A stretch of 64,000 bases of DNA, taken from contig CM119270.1 of NCBI GenBank assembly GCA_051294375.1, forward strand, positions 13,153,023 to 13,217,022, given 5' to 3'. Within the stretch, counting starts at the first letter, position 1, and every line of letters starts with the position of its first letter. The position numbers and the translations under genes were made by a program. Below, piece after piece: positions 37,646 to 49,431 of this stretch. The stretch comes from Paraspadella gotoi. Lineage: Eukaryota; Chaetognatha. The notes beneath the pieces were generated by a model. That model had not been told where the DNA came from. It searched no databases and saw only the letters and a program-made list of their open reading frames with translations.

Positions 37646-38112
37646 GTAATCATCGAACGCTCTCTCCCTCATCGACCGACAACTGCTTCGGTACTCCTGA
37701 TTGTTCGTTAGGTGCAATCGCTCAGCGAACAAACCAAGCAACTAAGAATCGCGTCTCGTAGACAATTACCCCGTTTAGCATTCAAGCGAATAATCAACTA
37801 TGGGACCGGACCGGACCGAACCGGACCCGACTATGGGAAGTTTAAGAGAAGAGAACTTTTGATAGTATAAAGCTTGTTACACGAACGCCTTTGAACGTGG
37901 TGTTATAAAAAATTGCCTTGATTTTGGTCAAAGTAAAAAATCTGTCGGCTCGAAAGTCTATCGGGTGGCGGCAGAGACGACATGCGGCGAACCTGTCCAG
38001 TGTCCACTGAGCAATGCTCAGTGAGCATGTAAACTGCGTCCGAAACCGAAAATGATGATAAGCAACATCGGACGCGATGTAGGTCGCGACGTCGAACTCG
38101 ATATCGGACGCG
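37646..38112. other. Unique DNA with GGACC and CGATGTCGGA-type short repeats
   Basis: GGACC/GAACC units repeat at about 37802-37832. At 38060-38145, CGATGT, CGACGTCG and ATCGGACGCG recur with a period near 12 bp. Confidence 0.6.
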
Positions 38113-38350
38113 ATGTTGGAAGCGATGTCGGAAAGGACGTCGACCGCTTCTAATAAAAAGAGCGAAAATATTAAATATCGGAAAAAATTAAGTCGCTGGC
38201 TTTTCTCTCTCTCTCGTCGTCTATTTCCTCCCTCTCCTCGTCTTCCTCCTTCGTCTATTTCCTCCCTCTCGTCTTCCGCCGACGCAGATGTCGCCTATGT
38301 ACATCAAAAGAATGGCTTGTCACCTTGCCCTCCTATGTCTCATCGTTCTC

Positions 38351-38381
<31 letters not shown>

Positions 38382-38586
38382 ACGTCGTTGTAATCACCGT
38401 CGTTTTTGTCGTCTTTGTCACGTGAGTCGTCGGCGTTCTTCAAGGCGACCGCCATATTCCTGCCGACGTAATGACTCACCCATAACTACCGGAAACTTCC
38501 GTCCGGCCCAGAATCCGACGAAAGCGGCGGATTCGCCAAAGCGAGGCCGAACCCGACCGACGGAGGAACGGACCCACAGATTGTGA
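38113..38586 (+). other. 157-codon ATG frame, unrecognised and doubtful
   Basis: A true ATG opens the frame in the CGATGTCGGA minisatellite. The middle (38340-38420) is a CGTCGT-rich tract read as Arg-rich, and the remainder is ordinary-complexity and basic. There is no domain, signal peptide or catalytic motif that I recognise. The frame may be open by chance because the CGT repeat avoids stops. Confidence 0.15.
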
Positions 38587-38589
38587 ACA

Positions 38590-38810
38590 AAAGCAGAAAG
38601 AGAACAGTAAGAGAAAAGAAAGAGAAAAGAAAGAGGAAAGAAAGAGAAAAGAAAGAGGAAAGAAAGAGAAAAGAAAGAGTAAAGAAAGAGAAAAGAAAGA
38701 GAAAAGAAAGAGGAAAGAAAGAGAAAAGAAATAGGAAAGAAAGAGAAAAGAAAGAGGAAAGAAAGAGAAAAGAAAGAGGAAAGAAAGAGAAAAGAAAGAG
38801 AGAAGGGCGA
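38590..38810 (+). repeat. Purine minisatellite, 11/22 bp period
   Basis: AAAGAAAGAGA and AAAGAAAGAGG units alternate some 20 times. The minus-strand frame of Phe/Leu/Ser is a translation of this repeat. Confidence 0.95.
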
Positions 38811-38849
38811 AGACAGCGATCAATGAAAATTCAGAACAGTTAAGCGAAG

Positions 38850-39480
38850 ATGAGACGATCCCCAATTACCTTTTCTTTTGTGAGTTCGTTTCCTCGTCTC
38901 GTGGTTTTATCGTTTCGTTTTCCCGCCCTCGCCTCGTCCCATCTTCACTTCCCATTCGCTCTTAATCCTCTCCTATCTATATTAGCCCTAAATTTTTCCC
39001 ATCGCCCGTTCCCATTAGCTCCGATTTCTTTTAGTCTTTCTCATCGCTTTTTCCCATTCTTGATTTTTTCATACAACACATAGTCCACTCACATTGGTCT
39101 TTCCATCACGCTTCACTTTGACTATGATATTTCCTATCACCTATCCCATTATGGATTGATCCCATACCATTGCTCTGAGCCCTTAATTTTTTATTTTGCC
39201 TTAGCCTATCACCCATTGCTCCTAACCCTGAATTTTTTCCGTATTCGTTGCCCAAAGCCCAATCTTTCTTTTCTCATCTCCCGTTTAATGTTTCCCTTAG
39301 ACATCCGAATTTTGGGTTTGTCTTTTTTTTCCCCCATTGGCTCTTCCACATCCCTCGCTCTAAGCCCCTCCGGTCACGTAGGATATTTATAAAATTCCCG
39401 TAAATATCTTTATTTTCTGTTTCCCATAATTCATCCCATCGTCCTTCATTTTAAATTTCTTTTTTTTCCCACTTTCCCCC
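38850..39480. other. Pyrimidine-biased unique DNA
   Basis: T/C-rich with recurrent TTTCCCAT and CCCATT phrases. Frames here are short and show no recognisable motif. Confidence 0.5.
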
Positions 39481-39538
39481 GAATTTTTTTTGGGCATCAT
39501 TTGCGTTTGTACCTATTTTGGGAACTGATCTGCAATCT

Positions 39539-39547
39539 ATGGCTCAT
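39539..39547. repeat. Target-site duplication, left (ATGGCTCAT)
   Basis: Identical to 40195-40203 on the other side of the fold-back element. Confidence 0.85.
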
Positions 39548-40194
39548 TAAGGCGTAGTAAAATTTCTAAATTTACCTTTAATTAAAATTCTAAAAGTGAG
39601 GAATGAATAACATTGTATTAATGAACATTTATGTAATAAAAAAAATTATAATAAATTTTACAATTTATGCAGGAGGCCATATTTATACTAGTACTAAACC
39701 AATAAATGTTAAAATTTCAAAACAGTTTTTTTCTAAGATTTTTTTGCAGATTTGGATTCGTCATAAAAAGTTGATATAAAGAAATATAACTCTTTTTGAA
39801 AAATTCCTTCATTAAGTGGGTCAAAAATTAGAAAAAGCTATATTTTAAGCTGAAAATTTATTTTTTATATATTAAATATAGTTTTTTAAATTTTTAACCC
39901 ACTTATTGAAATAATTTTTAAAAATGATTTATATTTCTTTTATCAACTTTTGACGAAGAATACAAATCTGCAATCAAAATTTAGAAAAGCCTATTTGAAA
40001 TTTTTCGATTTTATAAGGATAGTACTATATATAATAATTATATTAATTAATTAATTAATTAATTAATTAATTATAGCCTACTGCGAAAATTAAAAAACAT
40101 AAAATTAATTTTTTTTACAAATTAATGTTCACTGATGGTATGTTGTTCATAATTGACTTTTAGAATTTTTGTATGTAACTTTCACTACGCCTTA
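39548..40194. mobile_element. Fold-back (long terminal inverted repeat) MITE, 647 bp
   Basis: Ends are TAAGGCGTAGT... and ...ACTACGCCTTA. The whole element is an imperfect palindrome: the left arm (TAAGGCGTAGT, ATTCTAAAAGT, TTGCAGATTTG, AAGTTGATA, GAAATATAA, AAGTGGGTCAAAAATT at 39814-39829) recurs as the reverse complement in the right arm (AATTTTTAACCCACTT at 39889-39904 and onward). The centre is near 39860. A 9 bp direct repeat, ATGGCTCAT, flanks it on both sides. It has no coding capacity, so it is non-autonomous. The 8-9 bp target-site duplication points to hAT-like or similar DNA transposons, an inference only. Confidence 0.9.
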
Positions 40195-40203
40195 ATGGCT
40201 CAT
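40195..40203. repeat. Target-site duplication, right (ATGGCTCAT)
   Basis: Identical to 39539-39547. Confidence 0.85.
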
Positions 40204-40459
40204 CTCGAATCCCCACTTTCTCTTCTGCTAATCAGTGGAGGTGGTCGAGATAAAAAAGGGCGAAACAAAATGAGGTGAATCGATTTAATGAAATCAAAAA
40301 AGCGATTGAAAGCGAATTGGCTACTTAGTACAATGAGGAATTTATTTTAGTAAGGAGAGAGAGAGAAAAACAAACTTTATTTTACATTTTGTATTTAAAA
40401 ATCTTTCGCAATCATCGTTGCATTCCTATTTTCCCATTTTCACAATGACCTCGACTGGA

Positions 40460-40538
<79 letters not shown>

Positions 40539-40575
40539 TTAATATTATTATTATTATTATTATCATTATTATTTT
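40460..40575 (+). repeat. (ATT)n microsatellite, ~116 bp
   Basis: Near-perfect ATT run with rare TTT, AAT and ATC variants toward the 3' end. Frames over it are poly-Ile or poly-Asn. Confidence 0.97.
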
Positions 40576-40680
40576 CCAATCTCATCGTCTTCCACTTTCC
40601 CATTCTCCTATCCTAACATGTAACATCCACTCCATTAGTTAGTATTAACCCAAGCTCCCACCTTCCTCTCTACTTCTCCC

Positions 40681-40922
40681 ATCCTCCCACCTTCCCACCT
40701 CTCGGTCATAAATTCTCCCACCTTTTCATCTCATGGTCATAAATTCTCCCACCTTCCCATCTCACGGTCATAAATTCTCCCACCTTCCCATCTCACGGTC
40801 ATAAATTCTCCCACCTTCCCATCTCACGGTCATAAATTCTCCCACCTTCCCATCTCATGGTCATTAATTCTCCCACTTTCCCATCTCACGGTCATAAATT
40901 CTCCCACCTTCCCATCTCCCAT
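40681..40922 (+). repeat. 31 bp minisatellite, ~8 units
   Basis: The unit starts CATAAATTCTCCCACCTTCC and ends CATCTCACGGT. Units differ by a few substitutions (CATGG for CACGG, TTTT for CTTCC) and show almost no indels. Confidence 0.95.
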
Positions 40923-41018
40923 TCCTGTGTTGATTCTCGGCGATGGAACCGCGATGAGATCACCGATGGAATCTTCGCGGTGAGTGAATCATTTACAGCG
41001 GAAGGGAAATGAAGGATA

Positions 41019-41162
41019 CGGTCGTCGTCGTTGTCCTCGTCGTTGTCATCGTCGTCGTCGTCGTCGTTATTTATTCTTCTTCGTCGACGTTCTCATCGTC
41101 GTCGTCGTTCTCATCGTTGTCATGGTCGTCGTTGTCGTCGTTCTCATCGTCGTCGTCATTTT

Positions 41163-41194
<32 letters not shown>

Positions 41195-41208
41195 ATGTTT
41201 TGACGTCT

Positions 41209-41239
<31 letters not shown>

Positions 41240-41400
41240 TGTCATTTTGACTTTATAGTCCATGTCATTGTCGTCGTCTTCGTCGTTTTTCTTTTTTTTT
41301 CTCCTTTTTGTCTTCACTTTTCTCGTCTTCATCGTCGTCGATTTCATTGTGGTCCATTTAATTTCTTTGTCGTCGTCGTCTTTGTTAAGCGCAGGTCTTG
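41019..41400 (+). repeat. (TCG)n/(GTC)n trinucleotide region
   Basis: About 220 bp of dense GTC/TCG units (to 41240), with weaker continuation to 41390. Interruptions are TTC, ATC and GTT triplets that keep the three-base phase. Frames read as Val, Ser or Arg runs. Confidence 0.93.
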
Positions 41401-41421
41401 ATATATATATATATATATATA
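41399..41421. repeat. (AT)n microsatellite
   Basis: Pure AT run followed by TACATACATACATCA. Confidence 0.9.
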
Positions 41422-41459
41422 CAAAAAATATACATACATACATCACGTACTAGACCAAA

Positions 41460-42185
41460 AAAAGCGAGCGCTCAAAAGCGGAAGCTTGATCGTAGAGATA
41501 AGATTCGCGGTCGACGAAAAAAAAAAATCCCCGCCTTTCATGATTTTTTATGAGGTACATCAACCGCACCATGAAGTCACCATGCATTAACCATAATGTC
41601 TCCACCAAGTCAACATTCAATCGCCCTCGAATCGCCTCTACGATGGAGTTGAGTGATGGAGTCGCTTTTTCTGTTTTGATGGAGTCACCAATTCGTTGAG
41701 TGATGGAGTCGCTTAACGTTTCTGTTTGTGTCTCTACAAATTCATATCTTGTTTTGCCTACATTAATTTTTTTTGGTTTTGTATTTTATGAAACTCTTGA
41801 TAAAATGATAGTAAATAAAAATGTGGGAGTCTTTCCGCCACAACTGAATACTTCCACGCCATCGGCAAAGACTCTCTCTATTCCAACTCGATGGTCACGA
41901 GTACAATCGCCATTCACGTTGAAGTGACCAATCCTCTCCGCCACGTTGTCTGCCATTCCATTTGCCCTGCCGCCTGCCACGCCGTTTGCCAACTTGTCCG
42001 CCGCTCCTGCCGCGTCCACGCTTTCAAATGAGGATCCGGCCACCCGATCCTAAACTCAATCAATTGCTTCCTCATTTTATTGCGATTTTGGGGTCAGAAT
42101 GCTTAATCTTCATCGACTGAGGCCAACGTGTAATCGTTTTTTGGGCACAGTGAACAGAAAAACGACACGTGGATAAATGTCATAG
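41460..42185. other. Unique DNA, no gene recognised
   Basis: GATGGAGTC repeats loosely at 41640-41710 (GAGTGATGGAGTCGCTT occurs twice). The minus-strand frame at 41786-42043 starts with GTG and has an Ala/Gly/Asn-rich part arising from CCGTTTGCC-like imperfect repeats at 41936-42005. I do not recognise a family. Confidence 0.45.
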
Positions 42186-42426
42186 TGGATTTTGAAAAAA
42201 AAATCCTTTTCTTTTTTGTCAATGTCGAAGTTTCATTGGTTTCCTTCGATGTCATTTGTTGAGTCTCCTCCTGGAAAAAAGATTCTATTTCTTTTTCTTT
42301 GCATCATCCTCTTCCTCTTCCTCTTCTCCTCCGCCTCCTCCTCCTCCTCCTCCTCCCCGCGATGGCGTCCAAAACAAACCTGCGTTTTGGTGGGAAAAAA
42401 ATTCCAGAGAAAATTGGACAGGGACG

Positions 42427-42427
<1 letters not shown>

Positions 42428-42494
<67 letters not shown>

Positions 42495-42497
42495 GAG

Positions 42498-42534
<37 letters not shown>
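42428..42534 (+). repeat. (GA)n microsatellite
   Basis: GA run with a short AGGAGAGAGGAGAAAC break near 42485-42502. Duplication A copy 2 begins within it. Confidence 0.95.
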
Positions 42535-42537
<3 letters not shown>

Positions 42538-42640
42538 AAGAGAGAAAGTTTGGAAACAAAAGGAAACCGAAAATTATAGTAGCATCTCCAACCGAAATCT
42601 TATTCTGATCTCTTTAGAGAGGAAAAAAAGGAAAGGAAAT

Positions 42641-42643
<3 letters not shown>

Positions 42644-42725
<82 letters not shown>
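42644..42725 (+). repeat. (GA)n microsatellite
   Basis: Near-perfect GA run with one AAGA break. Confidence 0.97.
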
Positions 42726-42728
<3 letters not shown>

Positions 42729-43699
42729 CGAAGTCATAGCCAAGTTTCCTTCTTCTCCTTTTCTGATTTGACAAAGAAAAAATAAAGAAAATAATCGAGA
42801 ATAATGAAAAAAAGGAACTTAGTTTAAATTGAAAAGCTAAATAATGAAATTTAAAAAAAACCGGAACGGTGATTCCAATGTGATTCCAATGTGTTGCGCC
42901 GCGGTGACTTTATTTTTACGTGTATTTCCCTTTGATCACGTGATATGACAGGTAATGACAATGACATGAGTAAATAGCTTTCTTATCCCTTGTATTTATG
43001 ACATGCACTGCATAAAAATTCTGTCTTTTATTCCTTATAGTTTTAGAATTTTCTGAAGGCGGCGCTAGCATTCCCTTAGATTTAAGGTTTTTTCCTGTCT
43101 TAACAAATGAGCAACCAATTATATGCATTTTTAACGTAAGTGTTACAGATCGACGGACAGACATATCGACCGACAGACAGACAGACCGACCGAACGACCG
43201 AAAAGTGACTTGTAGAGTTGCTCCGCGAGGACTCGCGGCGCAACTAAAAACAATTAGAAAAATACGCAAGCTTCGGGATCTCCTCTCCTACTCCGCTACT
43301 TATAACAAATAATTATATCAACGAAGGAAGTAGACGTGACAAGTTCCATGATCAAACCGTATCCTGCGTTGATATATTAGCGCATTAACAGACACGAAAC
43401 AGAAACGTACCTGTGCTATTTTTAATTCTTTATATAATTAACTACTTTACTTCCTTCCGTCCGTAGTAAGTTAAGGTTTTTTTTCCCCATTCCAACTTAA
43501 CGTTCGAGCTTTCGCTTTCTGCCCAAAAGATCTCACTCACTCGAGGGAAACCGCTTTACATATGATTTCAGTTCATGTCCTCTGTCTCAGTTCCTGCTCC
43601 CTTTTTGATTCCTTTTCCTTTCTTTCCTTTTCTCTTTTCTTCGATGAATTTCCATTTCTCAACATTGATTTCGATCATCGTTCTACAGTCAATCTACAC

Positions 43700-43773
43700 C
43701 CTTCCTTCCTTCCTTCCTTCCTTCTTTCCTAACTTCCTTCCTTCCTTCCTTCCTTCCTTCCTTCCTTCCTTCC
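43700..43773 (+). repeat. (CTTC)n microsatellite
   Basis: Perfect CTTC units with a single TTTCCTAA break near 43725-43732. Confidence 0.95.
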
Positions 43774-43924
43774 ATCTTTTCTTCCTCCCTTCCTTTCCTC
43801 CACTTTTTCCCTGACAAGCGCTAAGCTGCAAAGTCGAAGGAAAGGCGGCGTTGACATTTCGCTCCGAGTAAAAAAAAGGCAAATAAAACAAAGAAAAAAA
43901 GGGGAAAAATGTCACACGGAGTGC

Positions 43925-43929
<5 letters not shown>

Positions 43930-44014
<85 letters not shown>
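43930..44014 (+). repeat. (GA)n microsatellite, 85 bp
   Basis: Uninterrupted GA run. Confidence 0.97.
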
Positions 44015-44021
<7 letters not shown>

Positions 44022-44516
44022 AGACAAGGACAGAACGTGCAAGAAAGTCCTGAGTTTTTCCATAAGTTATCATTTCTCGAGTTGACAAAAGACACGGAAA
44101 GAAAAGACAGGTTGTGAACGTGTCAAAGGAAAAAAGTTGGATGTCACCGGTTGCCTAGCAACTTGACTGATTTCCTTATTCTTTCCGCCGTCGATTTTGT
44201 TATTGTTTTTGTTTTGTTATAGTTTTTACTGTATTTCCCTTATTTTTAACAGTTTTTTTTATAGATATGCATATATAATTATAAATGAATATAAGTCATC
44301 AATGAATTAAGATTCAGTTAAATCTTCGTCGTTTTGTCCTCGTGGTCCCTGTCTCCACTAGTTTTTTTAACGTAATGAGATTGATCGATTGAGTGATTGA
44401 TCCTGCCATATAGCTTTTCAAATTATATTAAATGACTCTTAAATAGAGAGAGGAGATGAAAATAACAGAGTCGATGGAAACGTGGGAGACTAAAAGAAAG
44501 CGTGTGAGCGAGACCG

Positions 44517-44633
<117 letters not shown>

Positions 44634-45620
44634 CTGTCGGAAGAACTGGAAACAAAAAGGGCGGGACATAAAACTCCCATCGGAATCTCATCAACGCTTT
44701 TTTCGTCGTCAGCGAATAATCGCCGACGCGGATTTCATTTGAATTTCCGCGCCAATCGAATTTGATCGATTTTTTTTTTCAGATTTAACAAAAAAAAAAA
44801 AAAAAAATCCGGGTCAAATAAAAATTAAAGGAAAACTTGAATGGGGTGGATGTAAGATTAGGAATTAAAATATTGTATTATTATATATAAATATAAAGTA
44901 TAATAAATTCTCATGTTTTAAATTGATTTGATTAATTTGATTCAAAAAATTGCGATTGTATTCCACGATTATTCCGCGGACTAAAAAAAAGTTAAATCGA
45001 TCGTCGAGCGCGAATTAGAAAAAAAAAACGGAAGAGGGCGTCGACGGAACCGGAAAGGGGCGTGGCCCTCGATAGAAAACGGTCATTGGACCAGCGGTAG
45101 TCATTTGTTCAACGACAATCGGAATTTGAAGGGATTTTTCGCGATGATTGGTTGTCTCACTTGACGTCAAGTGAAAAAAAAAAAAGGAATTCTCGATCGC
45201 TGTCATCTATATTATCTTTATTTTTTTTCTATAAACGATGCAACTTCTGAAATGATATTTGTTACATTTTTTAGTTTACATTGGGATTAAATTTTTTCAC
45301 GGAACGTTTAAGGATACGTGGCGTTAATAAACAAAGAAAATAATATAGAAAATAATTGATAAAAACTGACTATTTAAAACAGGCATCGATAATTCGATAA
45401 TATCGATATGTCATTGCTGAAAGTGGCCCTCGACTTAAATCAAATTCTCTAATTTACAAAGGAGAAATGATCATAAATTCATAATATTAGAGCCAAACTT
45501 TGTCAATGGGGTGGGTCAGAAGTTTGATTTGGGAACCTTCCGAAATGAAAAGGCTAGAAGCACTAGTAATTATTTTTTTAATATTTATTTATATTTAGAA
45601 AATGTAAGAATTTTTTAAAA

Positions 45621-45837
45621 ATTTTATATTTTTCAATATTTTGATGATAAGTGGGTTAAAATCGGGAAAAACTTGAAAAAAATCATCCTCATCATCATCA
45701 TCCGAAAATTTTAACAGTTTTTGCTAATTTTATATTTTTCAATATTTTGATGATAAGTGGGTTAAAATCGGGAAAAACTTGAAAAAAATCATCCTCATCA
45801 TCATCATCCGAAAATTTTAACAGTTTTTGCTAATTTT
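45621..45837 (+). repeat. Perfect 106 bp tandem duplication
   Basis: Two units of 106 bp, starting at 45621 and 45727, appear identical. Each contains TTGATGATAAGTGGGTTAAA, an ATC-rich run and a TTTTAACAGTTTTTGC end. Confidence 0.95.
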
Positions 45838-46506
45838 CAGTAATAAAACATCAAAATTTAAAAAAAGTTGTAATTACATTATTTGCTTAACTTTTTGAGC
45901 TATTGAGCTTTTTGAGCTTTAGGAAAAACAAAAAAACAGCGCACCGTACGAGCTACGATTGCCAGCGGAGAACATTTTCTCCTCATTGGAAATCGAATGA
46001 ACCGTGTTTCGCTGTATCCCCGTTTCGTCTGCTTCAAGGGCAAATCCTCTTCCTGCAAGAAGAAACTTTTTCCTTTCGTCCTTTGGCAATCAGTTCCAAG
46101 GTGACGCGGCAATGATAGAGATGCGGGAAAAGGCATACGGAATGATGAAGATGCAAGCAGTCGTGATGCGAGCATATGGCATCCAGATTGTTAAATATGC
46201 TAGTAATCGTGTTGGGGGCAAATGGCATACGAAATGAAATTGAAGGAATGGATAACTTTTATATTGGTTGTAACAATTTCATAGATAAAAAGTAAGCGTA
46301 TTAGGTTAGGCAGTCGTGCAGGCTGCAGACGATGCAGCCAAGAATAAAGCTACAAGATAATGAAAATTTCTTTTTGCTAAATTAACGAGACAAAAGCAAA
46401 GAAAATGAACAATTTTACGAATGCTGCTCTACGCAAAAGAGAAGTAAATTCCCTCACACTGATAAATTGAACTTTCAAAATCGTTTATATAAGCACACTT
46501 GTCTGT

Positions 46507-46667
46507 ATGTAGTCGGGCATTGCCTAGGTTCACCCCGCCTATAAGCATGACTCATTCAGTTGTGACCCGGTGGCTCATTGAGTAAAGCCATCAGCTCATG
46601 ACCACTAGGTACCGGGTTCAATCCCAACCTTATAGGCGGAGTGAACCTAGGCAATGCCCGACTACAT
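46507..46667 (+). mobile_element. tRNA-like SINE core flanked by 39 bp inverted repeats
   Basis: Left repeat 46507-46545 (ATGTAGTCGGGCATTGCC...) and right repeat 46629-46667 (...GGCAATGCCCGACTACAT) are inverted copies with one mismatch in 39. Between them lies a tRNA-like core: GTGACCCGGTGGCTCATTGA (A box from about 46571) and GGTTCAATCCC (B box, 46615-46625), spaced as in a tRNA gene. The left part and the core are shared with the minus-strand SINE at 28895-29021. No canonical cloverleaf is complete, so this is a mobile element rather than a tRNA gene. Confidence 0.88.
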
Positions 46668-46679
46668 GTAACTTAAGAT

Positions 46680-48880
46680 TTTTCTATTCATAGAATATAT
46701 TCACATCACTTTCTTCCCAACACTCTCTCGCCCTTTTATTCTTTTTTTAATCAAAAATTTGAAAAAGGAAAAAATCTCCAGAATTTGCGTTCGAATTTTT
46801 TATTTCTTATTTATATTCGACAGAAAAAAATGTCTTTCATGTTTAGACGCCTTGATAGTATAATTACAACATCTCTGACTTTCTAAAGCACACCCAATTT
46901 CAACATCTCTGAATTCTACTTAGTCGTCAACTCTGTTCCAGTGGCCACGTCTGTGAGAGAGAATCGAAGGCGTTACGCATTCGCGCCGTGTTCTCACCGG
47001 CCCCACGTTTGGCATTCATATTTCTATCACCTCCTCTTTTTTTTTGTCGTCGTCTCCCGGCGCCAGCGTCTTTTTTTCTCTTGGTTTTCGTATTCATTTT
47101 TGAAAATTGCATTTTGCATTTTGATCTCTGGATTTCTATGGACTTTTTTTTCTCTCTCTCTCAGCGCGTGGAGTGGTTTTTGTTATTTTTTTTGTTTACG
47201 GCTTTTTCTTCCAGATGGCGTTTTTGGAGAGGAAGCAGAATCGGTGGGAAAAGAAAAAAAAAGGGGAAATTGGTTGAATTGAAAGGGTTGGAAAAAGTAG
47301 TATGGCTTCCAACTTTTTTGTGGATCGAAATGATTGAAAGTAAATAAAATGTTTAGGAAAGAAGAAAGCTTGCGCTCTATTCGGCATTGAAGTCAAGTTC
47401 TATTTTTTTATTCCGTTGTTTCCTTCTCTTGTCATCGTATGAAATGTACAGGGTTTTGACTTTAAACTTGCCCCCTATAGGAAAAACTACTATTGATTTC
47501 TATACACTTTTGGCTTATGCTAGAAATTTGATTTTTTAGTTAATAATTCTTTTTAAATTAAGATGAATGCTTTATATGATTAATTACAGAAGTTACAGGC
47601 TTAATTTTTTATACTTTTTTACAATTTAATTTTGTTAAAAGAAAAGAAAAATCCTGATCACTATATAATATAATATTTTTATTTAATAAATGCTTAGATA
47701 GAGGGTCATAGGGCTGATATCTAGAATGAATTTTTATTATTACAAATGATAGTGTAGGTTGCAGTATTAATTTGCTTATGCTATAAATTTTTTATAATAA
47801 TTTTTACATTAATACTATGGTACTTAGAATAACTTCTGTTCTCCGATTTTTTTTGTTTCTGGAATCCATAAACAAAACTCACTTAATACCCTCACATAAA
47901 AAAACAAAAAAACCAAAAAAAAATAATGCGGGGGTTCTAATATTTATCTAATTGATTTTAAATCATTTCGGCGTTGATCAAACATGACTATTGGTTTTCA
48001 TTTGCTTCCCATACTAACTTTTTTGATATAGAAAAACTAAATAAAATTCTAAAAATAATAAAATCCTTAACAGTTCTTTTGATATAAACAAATTTTGCAA
48101 AACAATATCGCGGGTGGGAGGTTCAATTTGGGGGGAAGATTCAAGTCAGAACCCTGTACAACGTGTACAACGAAAAATAGAAAATAATTACTCCAATTCA
48201 AAAACCAAAAAATTTAACCAAATTCATTGTGCATAGCTTTCATATCTTAGTAAGACTACAGATTGCAATTTGTGATTTTCGTTCTTTGACTTTAATAGCT
48301 GTATTTGATCTTAAATACCCAATCATAGATTGTACTTATTACTTAAGCTTTTTAAAACGATCATCCCCGTTGTCAATAGAGAACTACTATATTCATTAAT
48401 TTAAATGGCAATTATACAAAATGTTAACGAATAAAGAAAAAAAGTTAAAAACTCCATTTTATTTTCTATTTTTTCTATCAGCGTTCGGGACTGTTTTTGT
48501 TTTCCCCTTATTTTCTTGTTTCTTCGCATATTTTCTTTTTAATCTTTTTGGGTTTTCGTCGACTGTTGTCCTTCCTTCAGCCTTCAGGAGCAACAAACTC
48601 CTTTCTTTTTATTTTTCTTCTTTATTTCTTCCCCTGTTTTTCCACCAATTTATTTTCATTATTCTTTCTTTGGTTCTTATCTCGTGTGTTTTCTTCTGTT
48701 TTTTTTTCAATATTCAATTGGACCACGACTTTAAATACTTATTTTAAATATTATGAGACTTAACTAGATGCCTATTTTATTTAATAAATAATTAAAAATG
48801 ATATATAATCAGTTAATCTCTTGCGCTACGCCTCTTTCTTCGCGAGTGATCATCTCCAACTTCGTGTATGAAAATTAGAA
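46680..48880. other. AT- and T-rich unique DNA, no gene recognised
   Basis: A short GC-richer patch lies at 46930-47100. The 108-codon ATG frame at 48421-48747 is Phe/Leu-rich throughout, in step with T-rich DNA. No domain, tRNA fold or transposon end is visible. Confidence 0.5.
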
Positions 48881-48929
48881 GAAAAAATGAATTTGGATGA
48901 AAAGGAAAAAAAGGGAGAAAATTGGAGTC

Positions 48930-49270
48930 AAAGGGAAAGAATAACTAAGGAAAGAAAGAAAGAAAAGGAGAAAGGAGAAAGGAGGAAAAAGAGAAATACA
49001 GCAGTAAATTATGAGTCAAAGGGAAAGAAAAAGTAAGGAAAGAAAGAAAGAAAAGGAGAAATAAAAGGAGAGGAGAAGGAAAAGAAAAGAAAAAAAGATA
49101 GTAAGAGAAAACAGATAAAAAAAACAGCGGAAATGGGAGGAAAATAAAGGAGAGGAAAAGAAATGAAACAGAGAAATAAAAAAAAATGAAAGAGGAAATA
49201 AAGAGAAAATGAAGAAGAAAATAGGAGAGAAAAAGGAGGAGTGAGAAAAAAGACGGGGGGGGGGGGTGGA
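48930..49270 (+). repeat. Purine-rich GAAA/GGAA low-complexity tract
   Basis: A and G dominate, with GGAAAGAAAGAAAGAAAAGG occurring twice (about 48950 and 49036) in an ~85 bp near-repeat that also shares TCAAAGGGAAAGAA. It ends in a run of about 12 G near 49256-49267. Confidence 0.85.
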
Positions 49271-49344
49271 AAAAGAAGAAAAAAAAATTAAGAGGTCGAT
49301 TCGAGTTGTTTTGGTCAGTGGATTCGACGCACCTGCTTCCGCGA

Positions 49345-49400
49345 TGTTGCCCGTTGTCGTTGTTATCGTTGTCGTCGTTGTTGGCCTTCGAAAACTCTCA

Positions 49401-49431
<31 letters not shown>

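Noticed and set aside
38113-38586. 157-codon frame as a real basic protein gene
   Set aside because: Although it has an ATG, it begins in a minisatellite and passes through a CGT array read as Arg; no domain is recognisable. Retained only as a doubtful frame.
40681-40922. CRISPR-like array of 31 bp repeats
   Set aside because: The units are head-to-tail with no unique spacers and there are no cas genes; it is a minisatellite in eukaryotic DNA.
46561-46632. Functional tRNA gene
   Set aside because: The A and B boxes are present, but the acceptor stem and anticodon arm do not pair properly and the sequence is a shared dispersed element, so it is called a SINE.
48421-48747. Small multi-pass membrane protein
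   Set aside because: The hydrophobic segments are Phe/Leu-rich throughout because the DNA is T-rich; there are no loops or motifs of a known family.
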